Assembly (NCBI GenBank): GCA_947567595.1 | Contig: CANOMQ010000023.1 | Location: 1 to 59,337, forward strand | Origin: an uncultured Lachnospiraceae bacterium | GTDB lineage: Bacteria > Bacillota > Clostridia > Lachnospirales > Lachnospiraceae | Length of the DNA: 59,337 nucleotides | Direction of reading: 5' to 3' | Shown here: positions 1 through 8,603 of the stretch, in pieces | How positions within the stretch are numbered: position 1 is the first letter of the stretch | Layout: each line of letters opens with the position of its first letter | Notes under the pieces: model-generated | Seen by the model: only the letters and a program-made list of their open reading frames with translations | Told to the model about the DNA's origin: nothing | The model's database searches: none | Translations under genes and position numbers: made by a program

Positions 1-37
1 TTTCTTTGATGTATAATGAGTTTATCGTACGGATCAC
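1..37 (-). CDS. possible N-terminus of a divergent gene (partial)
   Basis: On the minus strand a GTG at 37-35 opens a frame that runs off the left edge (12 codons, reading MIRTINSLYIKE). An AAAGGA lies only about 4 nt upstream, and a TATAAT-like hexamer is at 72-67. Too little sequence to identify; the short spacing to the ribosome binding site makes it doubtful. Confidence 0.2.
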   Translation of the reverse strand, partial: MIRTINSLYIKE

Positions 38-131
38 CTTTCCTTTGTAATGGTTGTCGTAAACTTATTATACAACAGGAAGCCCCGTACGATATTTTTT
101 TATTTAAAAACTTGTAAAGTGGTGATGAAAT

Positions 132-155
132 AAAAAAGCCAGCAATAATGCTGAC
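132..155 (-). terminator. minus-strand intrinsic terminator with no obvious gene
   Basis: Read on the minus strand, GTCAGCA (155-149) pairs with TGCTGGC (144-138) and is followed by six T. No coding gene feeds it from the right, so it may end a small RNA or be a relic of a lost gene. Confidence 0.45.
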
Positions 156-323
156 TTGCTGAAAAATGATATATGGTTAACTCTCAAAGATATATGGTGC
201 TAAATCCTAAAGACGGGAAACACATTTGCAGGTGGTAAAACTTTTTTTAAGCTTCTTTTTTCCCTTTTTTACAAAACGACCATAAAATTCATGTGTAATA
301 CGACAAAAATAGGGCATGAATAC

Positions 324-351
324 TTGTTTTTCAAGCGTAAATTGTTATAAT
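324..351 (+). promoter_or_regulatory. sigma-A type promoter of the CHASE2 operon
   Basis: TTGTTT at 324-329 and TATAAT at 346-351 are separated by 16 nt and lie about 50 nt upstream of the GTG start of the cyclase gene. Confidence 0.55.
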
Positions 352-401
352 AATAATGAGAATATGTAATTTTTTACAATTATCAGAGGGCAGGATAAAA
401 A

Positions 402-2204
402 GTGGCTGAAAAACAAAAACTGCGGATTGCCCTGACTGCGCTGCTGATTGCGGTGGTGACCGGATTGCTTGCATGGGCGCGGGTGGGATATTCCATAGAT
501 GTCATGGTCTCGGACGCATTATGCCAGCGGGCGTCCGTAGCCAACAAAAATATTTACATCATCGCAATTGATGATAAAACGCTGGAGCAATACGGCTCGA
601 TTACGTCGTGGAGCAGGCAGCGCTCGGCGGATTTGGTGCGTCTTTTGAATGAAAATGCGCAGACAAAGCCGGCAGTGCTTGTATTCGACGTTATTTTTAG
701 TGAGAAGGGCGACGAAAGCGGCGACGCGGCATTCGCAAAAGCCTGCGGTGAGGCGGGAAACGTCGTGACGGCAATGTCGTATCGCTTTAAGGAACAGCCG
801 GAATATGACGAAAACGGCAGAATGACGCTCAACCAGTACCATGTGGACGGTGTCATCATGCCCTATGAGGCACTGCGGGAAACCACGAAGCAGGGATACG
901 CCAACACCTTGGTCGGCGCGGACGGCTACGTGCGGCGCGCGATGGCATACATAGACGACGCAAACGGGCAGCGCAATTACAGCCTTGCGTCGCAGGCGTG
1001 CCAGTTGTATCAGGAAAGCCGCGGCGCGCAGGTGGAATTTCCGGCGCTGGATAAAAACAATCAGTTTCTGTTCTCATATTCGGGAAAAACAGGCTGCTAC
1101 AGTACCATATCAATGGCAGACGTGATGGACGGCACGGTCAATCCGGCAATCTTTGCGGACGGCATTGTGTTTGTGGGCGCGTACGCGGTGGGAATGCAGG
1201 ACTCCTATATACCGGCGATTTCGCACGGGACGCAGATGTATGGGGTGGAGATACAGGCAAATATCGTGGAGGCACTCTTGGAGGGGAAGACACAGCAGCA
1301 GCTTCCGACTGGTGTTTTCGCAGCTTTGGCGGCAGTGCTTGCGGCGGCATTTTACCTTGCGATACGGCAGATGAAGATTGTCCCCGCGACCATTCTGACA
1401 GTGGTCTTGGCGGTGGCGGCAGGTCCGGTTTTTGCGGTGGTGCTCTATGCGAGAGGATATGTAACACCTGTTATTCTACTTCCCGTTGCATTTGCCCTGA
1501 TTTATGCCGTTCACTTAATCTACGGCTATGTGCAGGAGGTCATGCGGCGGCAGAAGGTTGTCAACGTGTTTAAGCAGTACGTTGCGCCGCAGGTTGTGGA
1601 TAAAATCAGCAAGGATAAGGACTTTGAGCTGGTATTGGGCGGTGAGAACCGTCACATTGCCTGCCTGTTTGTGGATATCCGCGGTTTTACGACCATGTCG
1701 GAAAGCCTCAAGCCGGAGGAGGTTGTGGAAATCCTGAATGAATATTTAAGCTTAACGACAAATTCCATCTTCCAAAACGGCGGCACGCTCGACAAATTTG
1801 TGGGCGACGCCACGATGGCGGTGTTTAACGCGCCGTTTGATTTGGAGGATTATATTTATAAAGCAGTCTGCACGGCGCGCGACATGAAGGCGGGTGCGGA
1901 CGCGATTGCCGAGAAATTTGAAAAGCGTTTTGGGAAAAGCGTCGGCTTTGGTATCGGTGTCAACTGCGGCAATGCGGTTGTTGGCAACATCGGCTGCGAT
2001 TTCCGAATGGACTATACGGCAATCGGCGATACCGTCAATACGGCGGCGCGCTTGGAGAGCAACGCCAAGCGGGGACAGATTTTAATCAGCGGCGAGGTCT
2101 ATGAGGCGGTAAAAGACCGGGTGGAGGTCACACCGATTGGGGAAATCCCGCTCAAGGGCAAATCGCAGGGCGTATTTGTATATCAGTTAGATGAGGTAAG
2201 ATAG
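402..2204 (+). CDS. CHASE2-domain class III adenylate cyclase
   Basis: A membrane sensor-cyclase of 600 residues that should make cAMP from ATP. One N-terminal membrane segment (about 7-26) is followed by an extracytoplasmic CHASE2 sensor (about 30-300), three membrane helices (about 305-377) and a C-terminal cyclase domain (about 415-597). The metal-binding motif FVDIRGFT (near 423) and DKFVGDA (near 465) give both catalytic aspartates. Lys in DKF and Asp in DYTAIGD (near 538) are the adenine-selecting pair, and NTAARLE supplies the transition-state Asn and Arg. The domain therefore looks fully active and ATP-specific. The start is GTG at 402, with AGAGGG about 11 nt upstream. It is the first gene of a five-gene operon with a FecR-domain protein; CHASE2 cyclases and FecR domains are found together elsewhere, which suggests an envelope-sensing cassette. 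No cAMP-binding regulator is visible in the window. Confidence 0.9.
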   Translation: MAEKQKLRIALTALLIAVVTGLLAWARVGYSIDVMVSDALCQRASVANKNIYIIAIDDKTLEQYGSITSWSRQRSADLVRLLNENAQTKPAVLVFDVIFSEKGDESGDAAFAKACGEAGNVVTAMSYRFKEQPEYDENGRMTLNQYHVDGVIMPYEALRETTKQGYANTLVGADGYVRRAMAYIDDANGQRNYSLASQACQLYQESRGAQVEFPALDKNNQFLFSYSGKTGCYSTISMADVMDGTVNPAIFADGIVFVGAYAVGMQDSYIPAISHGTQMYGVEIQANIVEALLEGKTQQQLPTGVFAALAAVLAAAFYLAIRQMKIVPATILTVVLAVAAGPVFAVVLYARGYVTPVILLPVAFALIYAVHLIYGYVQEVMRRQKVVNVFKQYVAPQVVDKISKDKDFELVLGGENRHIACLFVDIRGFTTMSESLKPEEVVEILNEYLSLTTNSIFQNGGTLDKFVGDATMAVFNAPFDLEDYIYKAVCTARDMKAGADAIAEKFEKRFGKSVGFGIGVNCGNAVVGNIGCDFRMDYTAIGDTVNTAARLESNAKRGQILISGEVYEAVKDRVEVTPIGEIPLKGKSQGVFVYQLDEVR

Positions 2205-2228
2205 GTGAAAGGAGCATGACTTGCGAAG

Positions 2229-3014
2229 ATGGAGCAGCTACATATCATTCCGGACAGAAACCGGATAACGGAAACGCTGGAGCTGGCGGAGCAGTATCAC
2301 ACCGCCTTTGAATATAATGATTTTTTTAACCCGAATGTGCTCGACGACGAGAAAACAATTGACAGCTTGATTTCGTTTTACCTGCGGCAGCCGCACGACC
2401 GGACGCATGACACCATGCACGGCGCGTTTTTGGACATTACCATACACAGCGAGGATTCACTTATCCGCAAGGTGTGCGAGCACAGGATACGGCAGTCGAT
2501 GGAGATTGCGCGCGATTTGGAACTGCGGGGCGTGGTGTTCCACACGGGCAGGCTGCACGGATTTCGGGATAAGCAGTATTTGAACAACTGGCTTGATGTC
2601 AACGAGGCGTTCTTTGGCGGACTGCTGCAGGAGTACCCGAAACAGCAGATTTTCATGGAAAATATGTTCGATGAGGCGCCCGACATTTTAGCGCAGCTTG
2701 CAAAACGACTGGAGCATGAGCCGCGGTTTGGCGTCTGCCTTGACTATGCGCATGCGGCAGTCACGGACGTTGCGTGTGAGGAATGGGTGGAAGCACTTGC
2801 GCCGTATATCCGTCACATGCACATCAATGACAACGACCGGGTGAACGATTTGCACCAGGAGATTGGGACGGGAAAGCTTGACTGGGGCGCGTTTGATAAG
2901 GAGCTGCGCAGGTTTTCGGTGCAGGCAAGCGTTCTGATAGAGATGAAGGATTTGGAGCGGCAGAGGCGTTCCATCGAATATTTAAAGGAAAACAGGTTCT
3001 ATCCCTTCCTATAA
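2229..3014 (+). CDS. sugar phosphate isomerase/epimerase-like TIM barrel protein
   Basis: A 261-residue protein of the xylose isomerase-like / AP endonuclease 2 TIM-barrel superfamily. Likely metal ligands appear in the expected order: His in MHGAF, His in VVFHTG, Glu in FMENMF, Asp and His in LDYAHA, His in HMHINDND and a late Glu in LIEMKD. Members include sugar epimerases and endonuclease IV-like enzymes, so the substrate cannot be read from sequence. It starts 24 nt after the cyclase stop; AAAGGAG lies 14 nt upstream of the ATG, rather far. Its role between a cyclase and an HD-GYP protein is unclear. Confidence 0.75.
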   Translation: MEQLHIIPDRNRITETLELAEQYHTAFEYNDFFNPNVLDDEKTIDSLISFYLRQPHDRTHDTMHGAFLDITIHSEDSLIRKVCEHRIRQSMEIARDLELRGVVFHTGRLHGFRDKQYLNNWLDVNEAFFGGLLQEYPKQQIFMENMFDEAPDILAQLAKRLEHEPRFGVCLDYAHAAVTDVACEEWVEALAPYIRHMHINDNDRVNDLHQEIGTGKLDWGAFDKELRRFSVQASVLIEMKDLERQRRSIEYLKENRFYPFL

Positions 3015-3047
3015 ATTAAAAATTTTCGCGGAAAGGCACGAATATTT

Positions 3048-4544
3048 ATGCAGATTAAGACAGAGGAAAAAATAAAACCGACGAATGCGGAATTAAAGAG
3101 AATACTGAACATTGGAATTAAACTGTCCACGGAGAAAAACAGGGATCATCTGCTGGCGTTTATTTTGGAAAGCGGAATGGACATCACGCATTGCGACGCG
3201 AGCACCCTTTATCTGTTTGAGGAGGGCAAGCTGCATTTTAAGATTATGAAAACGCTCTCCCAAAACATCAGCCGCGGCGTGGACGGTGAGCCGATTGACA
3301 ATATGCCGCCCGTTCCGATGACAGAGAGAAACGTATGTTCTTATGCCGCGCTCCATCGGGAAATCATCAACATTCCCGATGTGTACAATGACACCCGTTT
3401 TGATTTTTCGGGGCCAAAAAAATACGACGCACTCACAGGGTACCACACACAGTCGCTGCTCGTTATTCCGATTGAGAATAATGAAGAGGAGCTGATTGGC
3501 GTTTTGCAGCTTTTGAATGCAATGGACGAGAACGGGACGGTGATACCGTTTGACGCGGAATATGAGATTATTATCCGCTCGCTTGGCGCACAGGCGGCGA
3601 TTGAAATGACCAACCTCAAATATGTGCAGGAGGTGAAGCGGCAGTTGCGCTCATTTGTGGAAGCAATGTCAACCGCAATCGACGAGCGCACGCCCTACAA
3701 CGGCTCCCACACAAGAAAGGTGGCGGAGTACGCCGGATTGATTGCGGATTATATCAATAAACAGCACATGGCGGGGGAATGTGAGGAGTGCTTTGACGAA
3801 AACCGCAAGGATAAGCTTGAGCTTGCGGCGCTTTTACATGACATCGGAAAAATGGTCGTGCCGCTGTCGATTATGAACCGCGCGACGCGGCTTGACAGGG
3901 AGCTTGGAACGGTGGAAACGCGGTTTCGGCTGATTGAGGCGTACTACACGATTGACCATATGAAGGGCAAGCTTGACGAGGCGGAATATAAAGAGCGGAT
4001 TGATTATCTGCGTGCGAGCATGGATTTTATTCACAGGATTGATGGCAAGGGGGTTTTGGACGACGCGGATTATGAGCGCGTGCAGGAGCTTGCGCAGCAC
4101 GTCTACACGGGCGACGCGGGCGAGACGCTTTCGTATCTGACCAAGCGGGAGCGGGACCGTTTGAGCATTCGGAAGGGGACGCTTACGGAGGACGACCGCA
4201 GGCAGATGGAGTACCATGTGGTGATGACGGAGAAAATTTTAGGCAAGGTTTGGTTTAACAAGAACTATGAAGATATACCAAGATGGGCGGCGTCCCATCA
4301 TGAAATGCTCGACGGCTCGGGCTATCCAAGACATCTGAAGGCGGAGGACTTGGAGTTAGAGACAAGAATGATTACGGTGGCGGACGTCTACGACGCGCTT
4401 ACGGCAAGAGACCGCCCCTATAAAAAGCCTGTTTCGCAGGAAAAGGCGCTTGGCATTTTGAAAGGCATGGCGGACGAGGGCAAGCTGGATAGCCGTCTGG
4501 TGGACTATCTGGCAGCGGCAGTTCGTGAAAAAAATGACAATTAG
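3048..4544 (+). CDS. GAF and HD-GYP domain phosphodiesterase
   Basis: A 498-residue soluble signalling protein with an N-terminal GAF domain (about 20-165) and a C-terminal HD-GYP domain (about 205-470). The HD dyad is in LLHDIGKM (near 264), and the HHExxxGxGYP signature is in HHEMLDGSGYP (near 417), so metal and phosphodiesterase residues are present. An insertion of roughly 130 residues separates the two motifs, longer than in minimal HD-GYP proteins. HD-GYP domains hydrolyse c-di-GMP or related cyclic dinucleotides. Its place in the CHASE2 cyclase operon suggests coupling of cyclic nucleotide signals, but this is inference. It starts at ATG 3048 with GGAAAGG upstream, 33 nt after the previous gene. 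Confidence 0.88.
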   Translation: MQIKTEEKIKPTNAELKRILNIGIKLSTEKNRDHLLAFILESGMDITHCDASTLYLFEEGKLHFKIMKTLSQNISRGVDGEPIDNMPPVPMTERNVCSYAALHREIINIPDVYNDTRFDFSGPKKYDALTGYHTQSLLVIPIENNEEELIGVLQLLNAMDENGTVIPFDAEYEIIIRSLGAQAAIEMTNLKYVQEVKRQLRSFVEAMSTAIDERTPYNGSHTRKVAEYAGLIADYINKQHMAGECEECFDENRKDKLELAALLHDIGKMVVPLSIMNRATRLDRELGTVETRFRLIEAYYTIDHMKGKLDEAEYKERIDYLRASMDFIHRIDGKGVLDDADYERVQELAQHVYTGDAGETLSYLTKRERDRLSIRKGTLTEDDRRQMEYHVVMTEKILGKVWFNKNYEDIPRWAASHHEMLDGSGYPRHLKAEDLELETRMITVADVYDALTARDRPYKKPVSQEKALGILKGMADEGKLDSRLVDYLAAAVREKNDN

Positions 4545-4608
4545 AATTCGCGGGCAGCTTGCGGCGACGCAAATCCGTGGATTTTGAAGGGAGAGGAGTC
4601 GTGAAAAC

Positions 4609-5868
4609 ATGACAAAGAAAACGGGAGTTGTTGTTTGCGCGGTTTTGGCGGCGGTGGTGGCTGTCGCGGTAGGCTGCGTGGCTTTGCTGGGAGGAAAGGA
4701 CGAGGCATACCGCTCCATCATGGTGTATCAGGTCAACGGCAGCGCGACGATTACGCGGGCAAATGTGGGGGACATGGCGGCGTATGAAAACCTGATGTTA
4801 CGTTCCGGGGACAGCGTTGCGGTGGCGTCGGAGAGTACAATGCGCTTAAAGCTTGACGATGACAAGTATCTCTTGGCGGAGCAGGGGACGAAGATGGACA
4901 TTATCGCGGAGGGCGATGATGAGAACGGACGGACTTGCATTGATTTGAAGGAAGGCTCGGTTACGAGTGAAATTCAGAACAAGCTTGGCCCAAACGCTTC
5001 CTATGAAGTGAATACGCCCAACTCCATCATGGCTGTGCGCGGGACGATTTTCCGCGTGGAGGTCGCGCTGGGTGCGGACGGGAAGCCGGAGACGAAGCTG
5101 ACGGTATTTCAGGGAATCGTAAGCTCGAGGGCGGTTTTGCCGGACGGGACGGTTTTGGACGAGGAGGTTTTGGTCGAAGCCGGAGAAGAGCTGATTATTG
5201 ATGAAACATCAATCGCTTCCGCACAGATGGAAGGCGTGACCGAGATTGACTATGACAGCCTGCCGGAGGTTATGCAGGAGTACATAGAGGAACTTGGTAT
5301 AGAAGGGCTTGGCATAGAAGGGATTGGTATTGAAAATCCGAATGGTGCGCAGAATGCAGGCGAAGATGAGGCAGAAAAGAAGGCTGCGAATGTAGATACA
5401 CAGGCAAACGCGGCAGGCGAACAGCCGCAGGCACAGGAAGGAACGCAGCCTGACGAAGGGCGGGAGAACGGACAGCAGCAGCCACAGGAGGGAGCACCGC
5501 AGGAGAGCGCGGTCAATGAACCGGATTTGACACAGCAACAGCAGCCACAGGAGGGAACACCGCAGGAGAGCGCGGTGCAGGAGCCGCAGAGCACACCGCC
5601 CAAGGACACACCGCCTAAGCCGCAAAGTCCGGCACCGAGTACAGGGGACTCCTCACAGGGTTCTTCGGGAGGCGGCGGAAGCAAGTCAAAGACGCAGTAT
5701 TGCACGGTGACATTCCAGTATAATGGAAGCACGTTTGGTACGCAGAAGGTGAAAAAGGGCAGCAAGGCGACGCAGCCGAAGCTAAGCCCGACTCAGAATG
5801 GTGCGTGGGATTATGACTTCTCAAAGAAAGTAAACAAAAATATAACCGTTCAGTGGGTTGAACAATAA
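4609..5868 (+). CDS. membrane-anchored FecR-domain protein with C-terminal repeat
   Basis: A 419-residue protein with one N-terminal membrane segment (about 7-29) and a FecR domain (about 45-190; note NTPNSIMAVRGTIFRVEV, characteristic of the family). A Pro/Gln/Glu-rich, low-complexity stretch follows (about 235-355). A short C-terminal module (about 363-419) resembles the Listeria-Bacteroides surface repeat (TVTFQYNGS ... NITVQWVEQ). FecR domains outside iron transport are commonly paired with CHASE2 sensors, fitting the operon. The linker has internal repeats (IEGLGIEGIGIE and a 21-codon tandem unit). The protein probably lies on the outer face of the membrane with an extended stalk. Confidence 0.82.
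   Translation: MTKKTGVVVCAVLAAVVAVAVGCVALLGGKDEAYRSIMVYQVNGSATITRANVGDMAAYENLMLRSGDSVAVASESTMRLKLDDDKYLLAEQGTKMDIIAEGDDENGRTCIDLKEGSVTSEIQNKLGPNASYEVNTPNSIMAVRGTIFRVEVALGADGKPETKLTVFQGIVSSRAVLPDGTVLDEEVLVEAGEELIIDETSIASAQMEGVTEIDYDSLPEVMQEYIEELGIEGLGIEGIGIENPNGAQNAGEDEAEKKAANVDTQANAAGEQPQAQEGTQPDEGRENGQQQPQEGAPQESAVNEPDLTQQQQPQEGTPQESAVQEPQSTPPKDTPPKPQSPAPSTGDSSQGSSGGGGSKSKTQYCTVTFQYNGSTFGTQKVKKGSKATQPKLSPTQNGAWDYDFSKKVNKNITVQWVEQ
5473..5576 (+). repeat. 41-nt repeat, period 63 nt, inside the FecR-protein gene
   Basis: Two copies (5473-5513 and 5536-5576) differ at only two bases and encode the PQEG-PQESAV linker. A 25-nt part of the second copy (5561-5585) recurs exactly in the next gene at 6062-6086. 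Confidence 0.75.
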
Positions 5869-5931
5869 TGCAGCTTGCAGGACGGGTTATCGGATAACGT
5901 TTATAGTATGGAAAAGAGAGGAATGAAATCA

Positions 5932-8283
5932 ATGCATAGAAAAGTAAAAGGACTATTATCAATGCTATTGGTGTGCGTGATGGTGACTGCGACAGTCAGC
6001 CCGGTGTCGGCGGACGAACTGCCTGCACAGAGCGAGACGCTTTCGCCGGAACAGCCTGCCGCGCAGGAGAGCGCGGTGCAGGAGCCACAGACGGCTGTTG
6101 ATTCGGACGCGGATTTGCAGGAACCACATGCGCCGGGACAGCAGGCTACGGAAACCGTTACGGTTGCGGAAGCAGAGACGGTTGCCAAGCCTGATACGCA
6201 GATACCACCGCAGACAGGGACGGAACCTGTAATGGAAGAAGCATTGCAGGAAGCGCAGACACCGTTGCAGACGGAAAGCGTGCCGGGGGAAGCTGTGGAG
6301 GAAACGGCGCAGGTGAATGGTTCGGGTGGACTGACACCGGAAGATTTGTATGATAATCTGACAGAGGAGCAGATTAAATTTAATGTTTATACGGGTACAA
6401 AGCCGATAGAGGAAATGGAGTCAGATGCGGATATTCTTTCAAAGCTGAATTTTATGGCTGATGGTGTTGTGCCGGACTCTGCGAATCTGGACGCACAGGC
6501 AGGAAAGATTATAGCGGCAATTTTGGACGGCAGACAAGGAGACGACAGATTTTATGCCCTTTCCAGTTGGAAGCTTTGGTCTGTGGATAGTGATGGGAAA
6601 CCACAGTTTCCCGCGATTGCGAAGCACTCTTCGCTCAGCAGGGTAGCGACAAATGATAATTTCATTCAATCGGCTTATATGGAATATAATGTAACAGGAA
6701 CAGACCCTATAGTTATCTGCAAAAACCCCATTCTTGAACCGATTTGGTCTTGCTTGGAATTTATAATCCATGTATATGACCAAAACGGCGTGGATACAGG
6801 ATTGACCATAACAGTCACCGCAGAAAACTATAACGATGCAGTACAGGTGGCATTTCCGGCGACAGTGGAGGCAGGCAGTTGGAAGCTTTTCTACGACGGT
6901 TCGGAATATACACTCAACAACCCGAGTGAGATTTGGACGAATACAACGAACGGTATTGGCACAATCGGACGCAGCTTTGACGCAGCGAAGGCAAAATTAC
7001 AGGCATTTCCGTCTGCTTTACAGGAAGGGAATGCAGACTTCAGGCAGCCTGACTGGTATTTCGGGCAGCAGCCTGCAGCGCCGCAGGTCAGCTCCGAAAC
7101 AAACGGAATAGATAACATTACCTACTACTATAAGGCAGAAGGAGCGGACGACAGCACATATACGGCAGAAATTCCAACCGCGGTGGGACGCTATACGGCA
7201 AAAGCAGTATTTGCGGCGACCGGAATTTATAAAGAAGTGGTAAAGATTGCAGATTTCAGCATTTTACCCGCAGAACCGGAAGTCAGGTACGAAATTTCCG
7301 GTCTGCAAGGTACAGAAGGCTGGTATAGAAGTGCAGTAACCATCAGCGCAAAGGCAGGTTATCAGGTGCGCCTTTCGGAGACGGACGCATGGGCGGAAGC
7401 TGTCACGGTTGCACAGAGCGGTAATGTGATACTTTATGTAAAAGCCGCCGACGGAACGGAATATCCCGCAGAACAGAAGCAGTTCCTTATTGATGATAAG
7501 ACTCCTGAAATTGTCGGATTGGTTAATGCCGAAATTGTCGGACTGGTTAATGGCATGACTTATTACGGCGACATACCAGTGGCAGTGACCGATGATTTCC
7601 TGATAAAGGTTACGGTAAATGATATAGAGCAGTCAATTGTTGACAATCATGCAGACTTTGTGCTCAAGCCGTCCGAGAAGGCATATATCATAAAGGCAGA
7701 CGACATGGCAGGCAACTGGGTGGAAGCAGTTGTGTTTGTGAAGGAAGAACCGTCAACAGAACCACCATCAACGGAAGAACCGACGGAGCCATCGACAGAA
7801 CAGCCGTCCGAACCGTCAACAGAGCCATCGACAGAGGAACCGACAGAACCGATAGAACCGCCAACAGAGGCACCGGACAAAACAGCCCCGGTTATCAGCG
7901 GCATAGAAAACAAGGGGACATACTACGGTACGCAGAATGTAACCGTAATGGACGAAAACCTCCGCGCCGTCACCGTAAACGGCAAGAGCATAGCCGTAAC
8001 GGATAACCGCGCAGAAGTTACCCTCACTCCCACCTATGACGAATACCAGTTTGGTATCATTGCGGAGGACGCGGCAGGCAATAAAACAGAGTACACCGTA
8101 GAAGTATGGGAAAAATGGGTACTTGACGGAATTGTGGAAAACGGCAAGAAAAAGCTGCGCCGTGAGAGAAGCTACAAGCTTGGCAGCGGAAAATGGACTG
8201 TTGCAGGCGACAGCACCGTTTATCAGGGCGGCAGGACATTTTATGTAAACAGCAGCGGAACCTACGATTTTAAAAAGAAATAA
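5932..8283 (+). CDS. large secreted Ig-like repeat protein with Thr/Glu/Pro-rich linker
   Basis: A 783-residue secreted protein. The start at ATG 5932 is chosen because GAGAGG sits 10 nt upstream and it opens a standard signal peptide (MHRKVKGLLSMLLVCVMVT, cleavage after VSPVSA). Upstream in-frame ATGs at 5908 and 5923 are poorly placed. After a Gln/Glu/Ala-rich linker (about 30-130) comes a region of unknown fold. Two related modules, NGMTYYGDIPVAVTDD and NKGTYYGTQNVTVMDE (about 535-600 and 652-725), look like bacterial Ig-like domains and are separated by a PSTEEPTEPSTE-type spacer (about 603-648). No LPxTG sorting signal is present. It ends the CHASE2/FecR operon, so it may be the extracellular partner of that sensing cassette. 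It shares an exact 25-nt stretch with the FecR gene. Confidence 0.75.
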   Translation: MHRKVKGLLSMLLVCVMVTATVSPVSADELPAQSETLSPEQPAAQESAVQEPQTAVDSDADLQEPHAPGQQATETVTVAEAETVAKPDTQIPPQTGTEPVMEEALQEAQTPLQTESVPGEAVEETAQVNGSGGLTPEDLYDNLTEEQIKFNVYTGTKPIEEMESDADILSKLNFMADGVVPDSANLDAQAGKIIAAILDGRQGDDRFYALSSWKLWSVDSDGKPQFPAIAKHSSLSRVATNDNFIQSAYMEYNVTGTDPIVICKNPILEPIWSCLEFIIHVYDQNGVDTGLTITVTAENYNDAVQVAFPATVEAGSWKLFYDGSEYTLNNPSEIWTNTTNGIGTIGRSFDAAKAKLQAFPSALQEGNADFRQPDWYFGQQPAAPQVSSETNGIDNITYYYKAEGADDSTYTAEIPTAVGRYTAKAVFAATGIYKEVVKIADFSILPAEPEVRYEISGLQGTEGWYRSAVTISAKAGYQVRLSETDAWAEAVTVAQSGNVILYVKAADGTEYPAEQKQFLIDDKTPEIVGLVNAEIVGLVNGMTYYGDIPVAVTDDFLIKVTVNDIEQSIVDNHADFVLKPSEKAYIIKADDMAGNWVEAVVFVKEEPSTEPPSTEEPTEPSTEQPSEPSTEPSTEEPTEPIEPPTEAPDKTAPVISGIENKGTYYGTQNVTVMDENLRAVTVNGKSIAVTDNRAEVTLTPTYDEYQFGIIAEDAAGNKTEYTVEVWEKWVLDGIVENGKKKLRRERSYKLGSGKWTVAGDSTVYQGGRTFYVNSSGTYDFKKK

Positions 8284-8291
8284 AAGAATAA

Positions 8292-8325
8292 AAAAATCCC
8301 CATCTGTTCTCGGGTGGGGATTTTT
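8292..8325 (+). terminator. intrinsic terminator of the CHASE2-FecR operon
   Basis: AAAAATCCCCA (8292-8302) pairs with TGGGGATTTTT (8315-8325) around a 12-nt loop. It lies just after the last stop codon of the operon and looks bidirectional. Confidence 0.85.
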
Positions 8326-8603
8326 GCGCATTTTTTTACACGTTTTTCGGTATACAAATCGAATATTAGGGTGTAAAATAGAATAGACAAAGTAAATAAG
8401 AACACGGAAAGGATGTGTAGGATTGTATGGACAGTTGTGACAGTTACGGTCAGCGAATTATGGGTGAATACACGGAACAAGGGTGTTCTTTTTATGGAAA
8501 AAAACGAACGCTCTAGCGCGGTCTTGCGCGTTGTGGTAAAAACGGAAAGCTTGTGATATTCGCCCTTGATACGATTATATTATAATAAAGGGGCGATTTT
8601 TTT
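8326..8603. other. intergenic region upstream of mgtE
   Basis: The gap between the operon terminator and mgtE contains a possible small ORF (8427-8516) and a TATAAT at 8581-8586 with no good -35 at standard spacing. Nothing resembling an M-box magnesium riboswitch fold could be recognised by eye. Confidence 0.4.
8427..8516 (+). CDS. possible small protein of 29 residues upstream of mgtE
   Basis: An ATG at 8427 opens a 29-codon frame ending at TAG 8514-8516, with two cysteines and a basic tail (ending YGKKRTL). A GGAAAGGA about 12 nt or more upstream is weakly placed. It is not recognised as a known family, and chance occurrence is possible. Confidence 0.25.
   Translation: MDSCDSYGQRIMGEYTEQGCSFYGKKRTL

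Larger units (their letters stand above)
38..401. other. intergenic region left of the CHASE2 operon
   Basis: This stretch without a gene holds a 10-bp inverted repeat, TATCGTACGG at 23-32 and CCGTACGATA at 85-94. It also holds a minus-strand terminator-like hairpin at 132-155 and the promoter of the operon at 324-351. Between 156 and 320 no gene or known RNA is recognisable. Confidence 0.5.

Noticed and set aside
8326-8603. M-box magnesium riboswitch before mgtE
   Set aside because: The region is long enough, but I could not find the conserved paired elements or a terminator/antiterminator pair.
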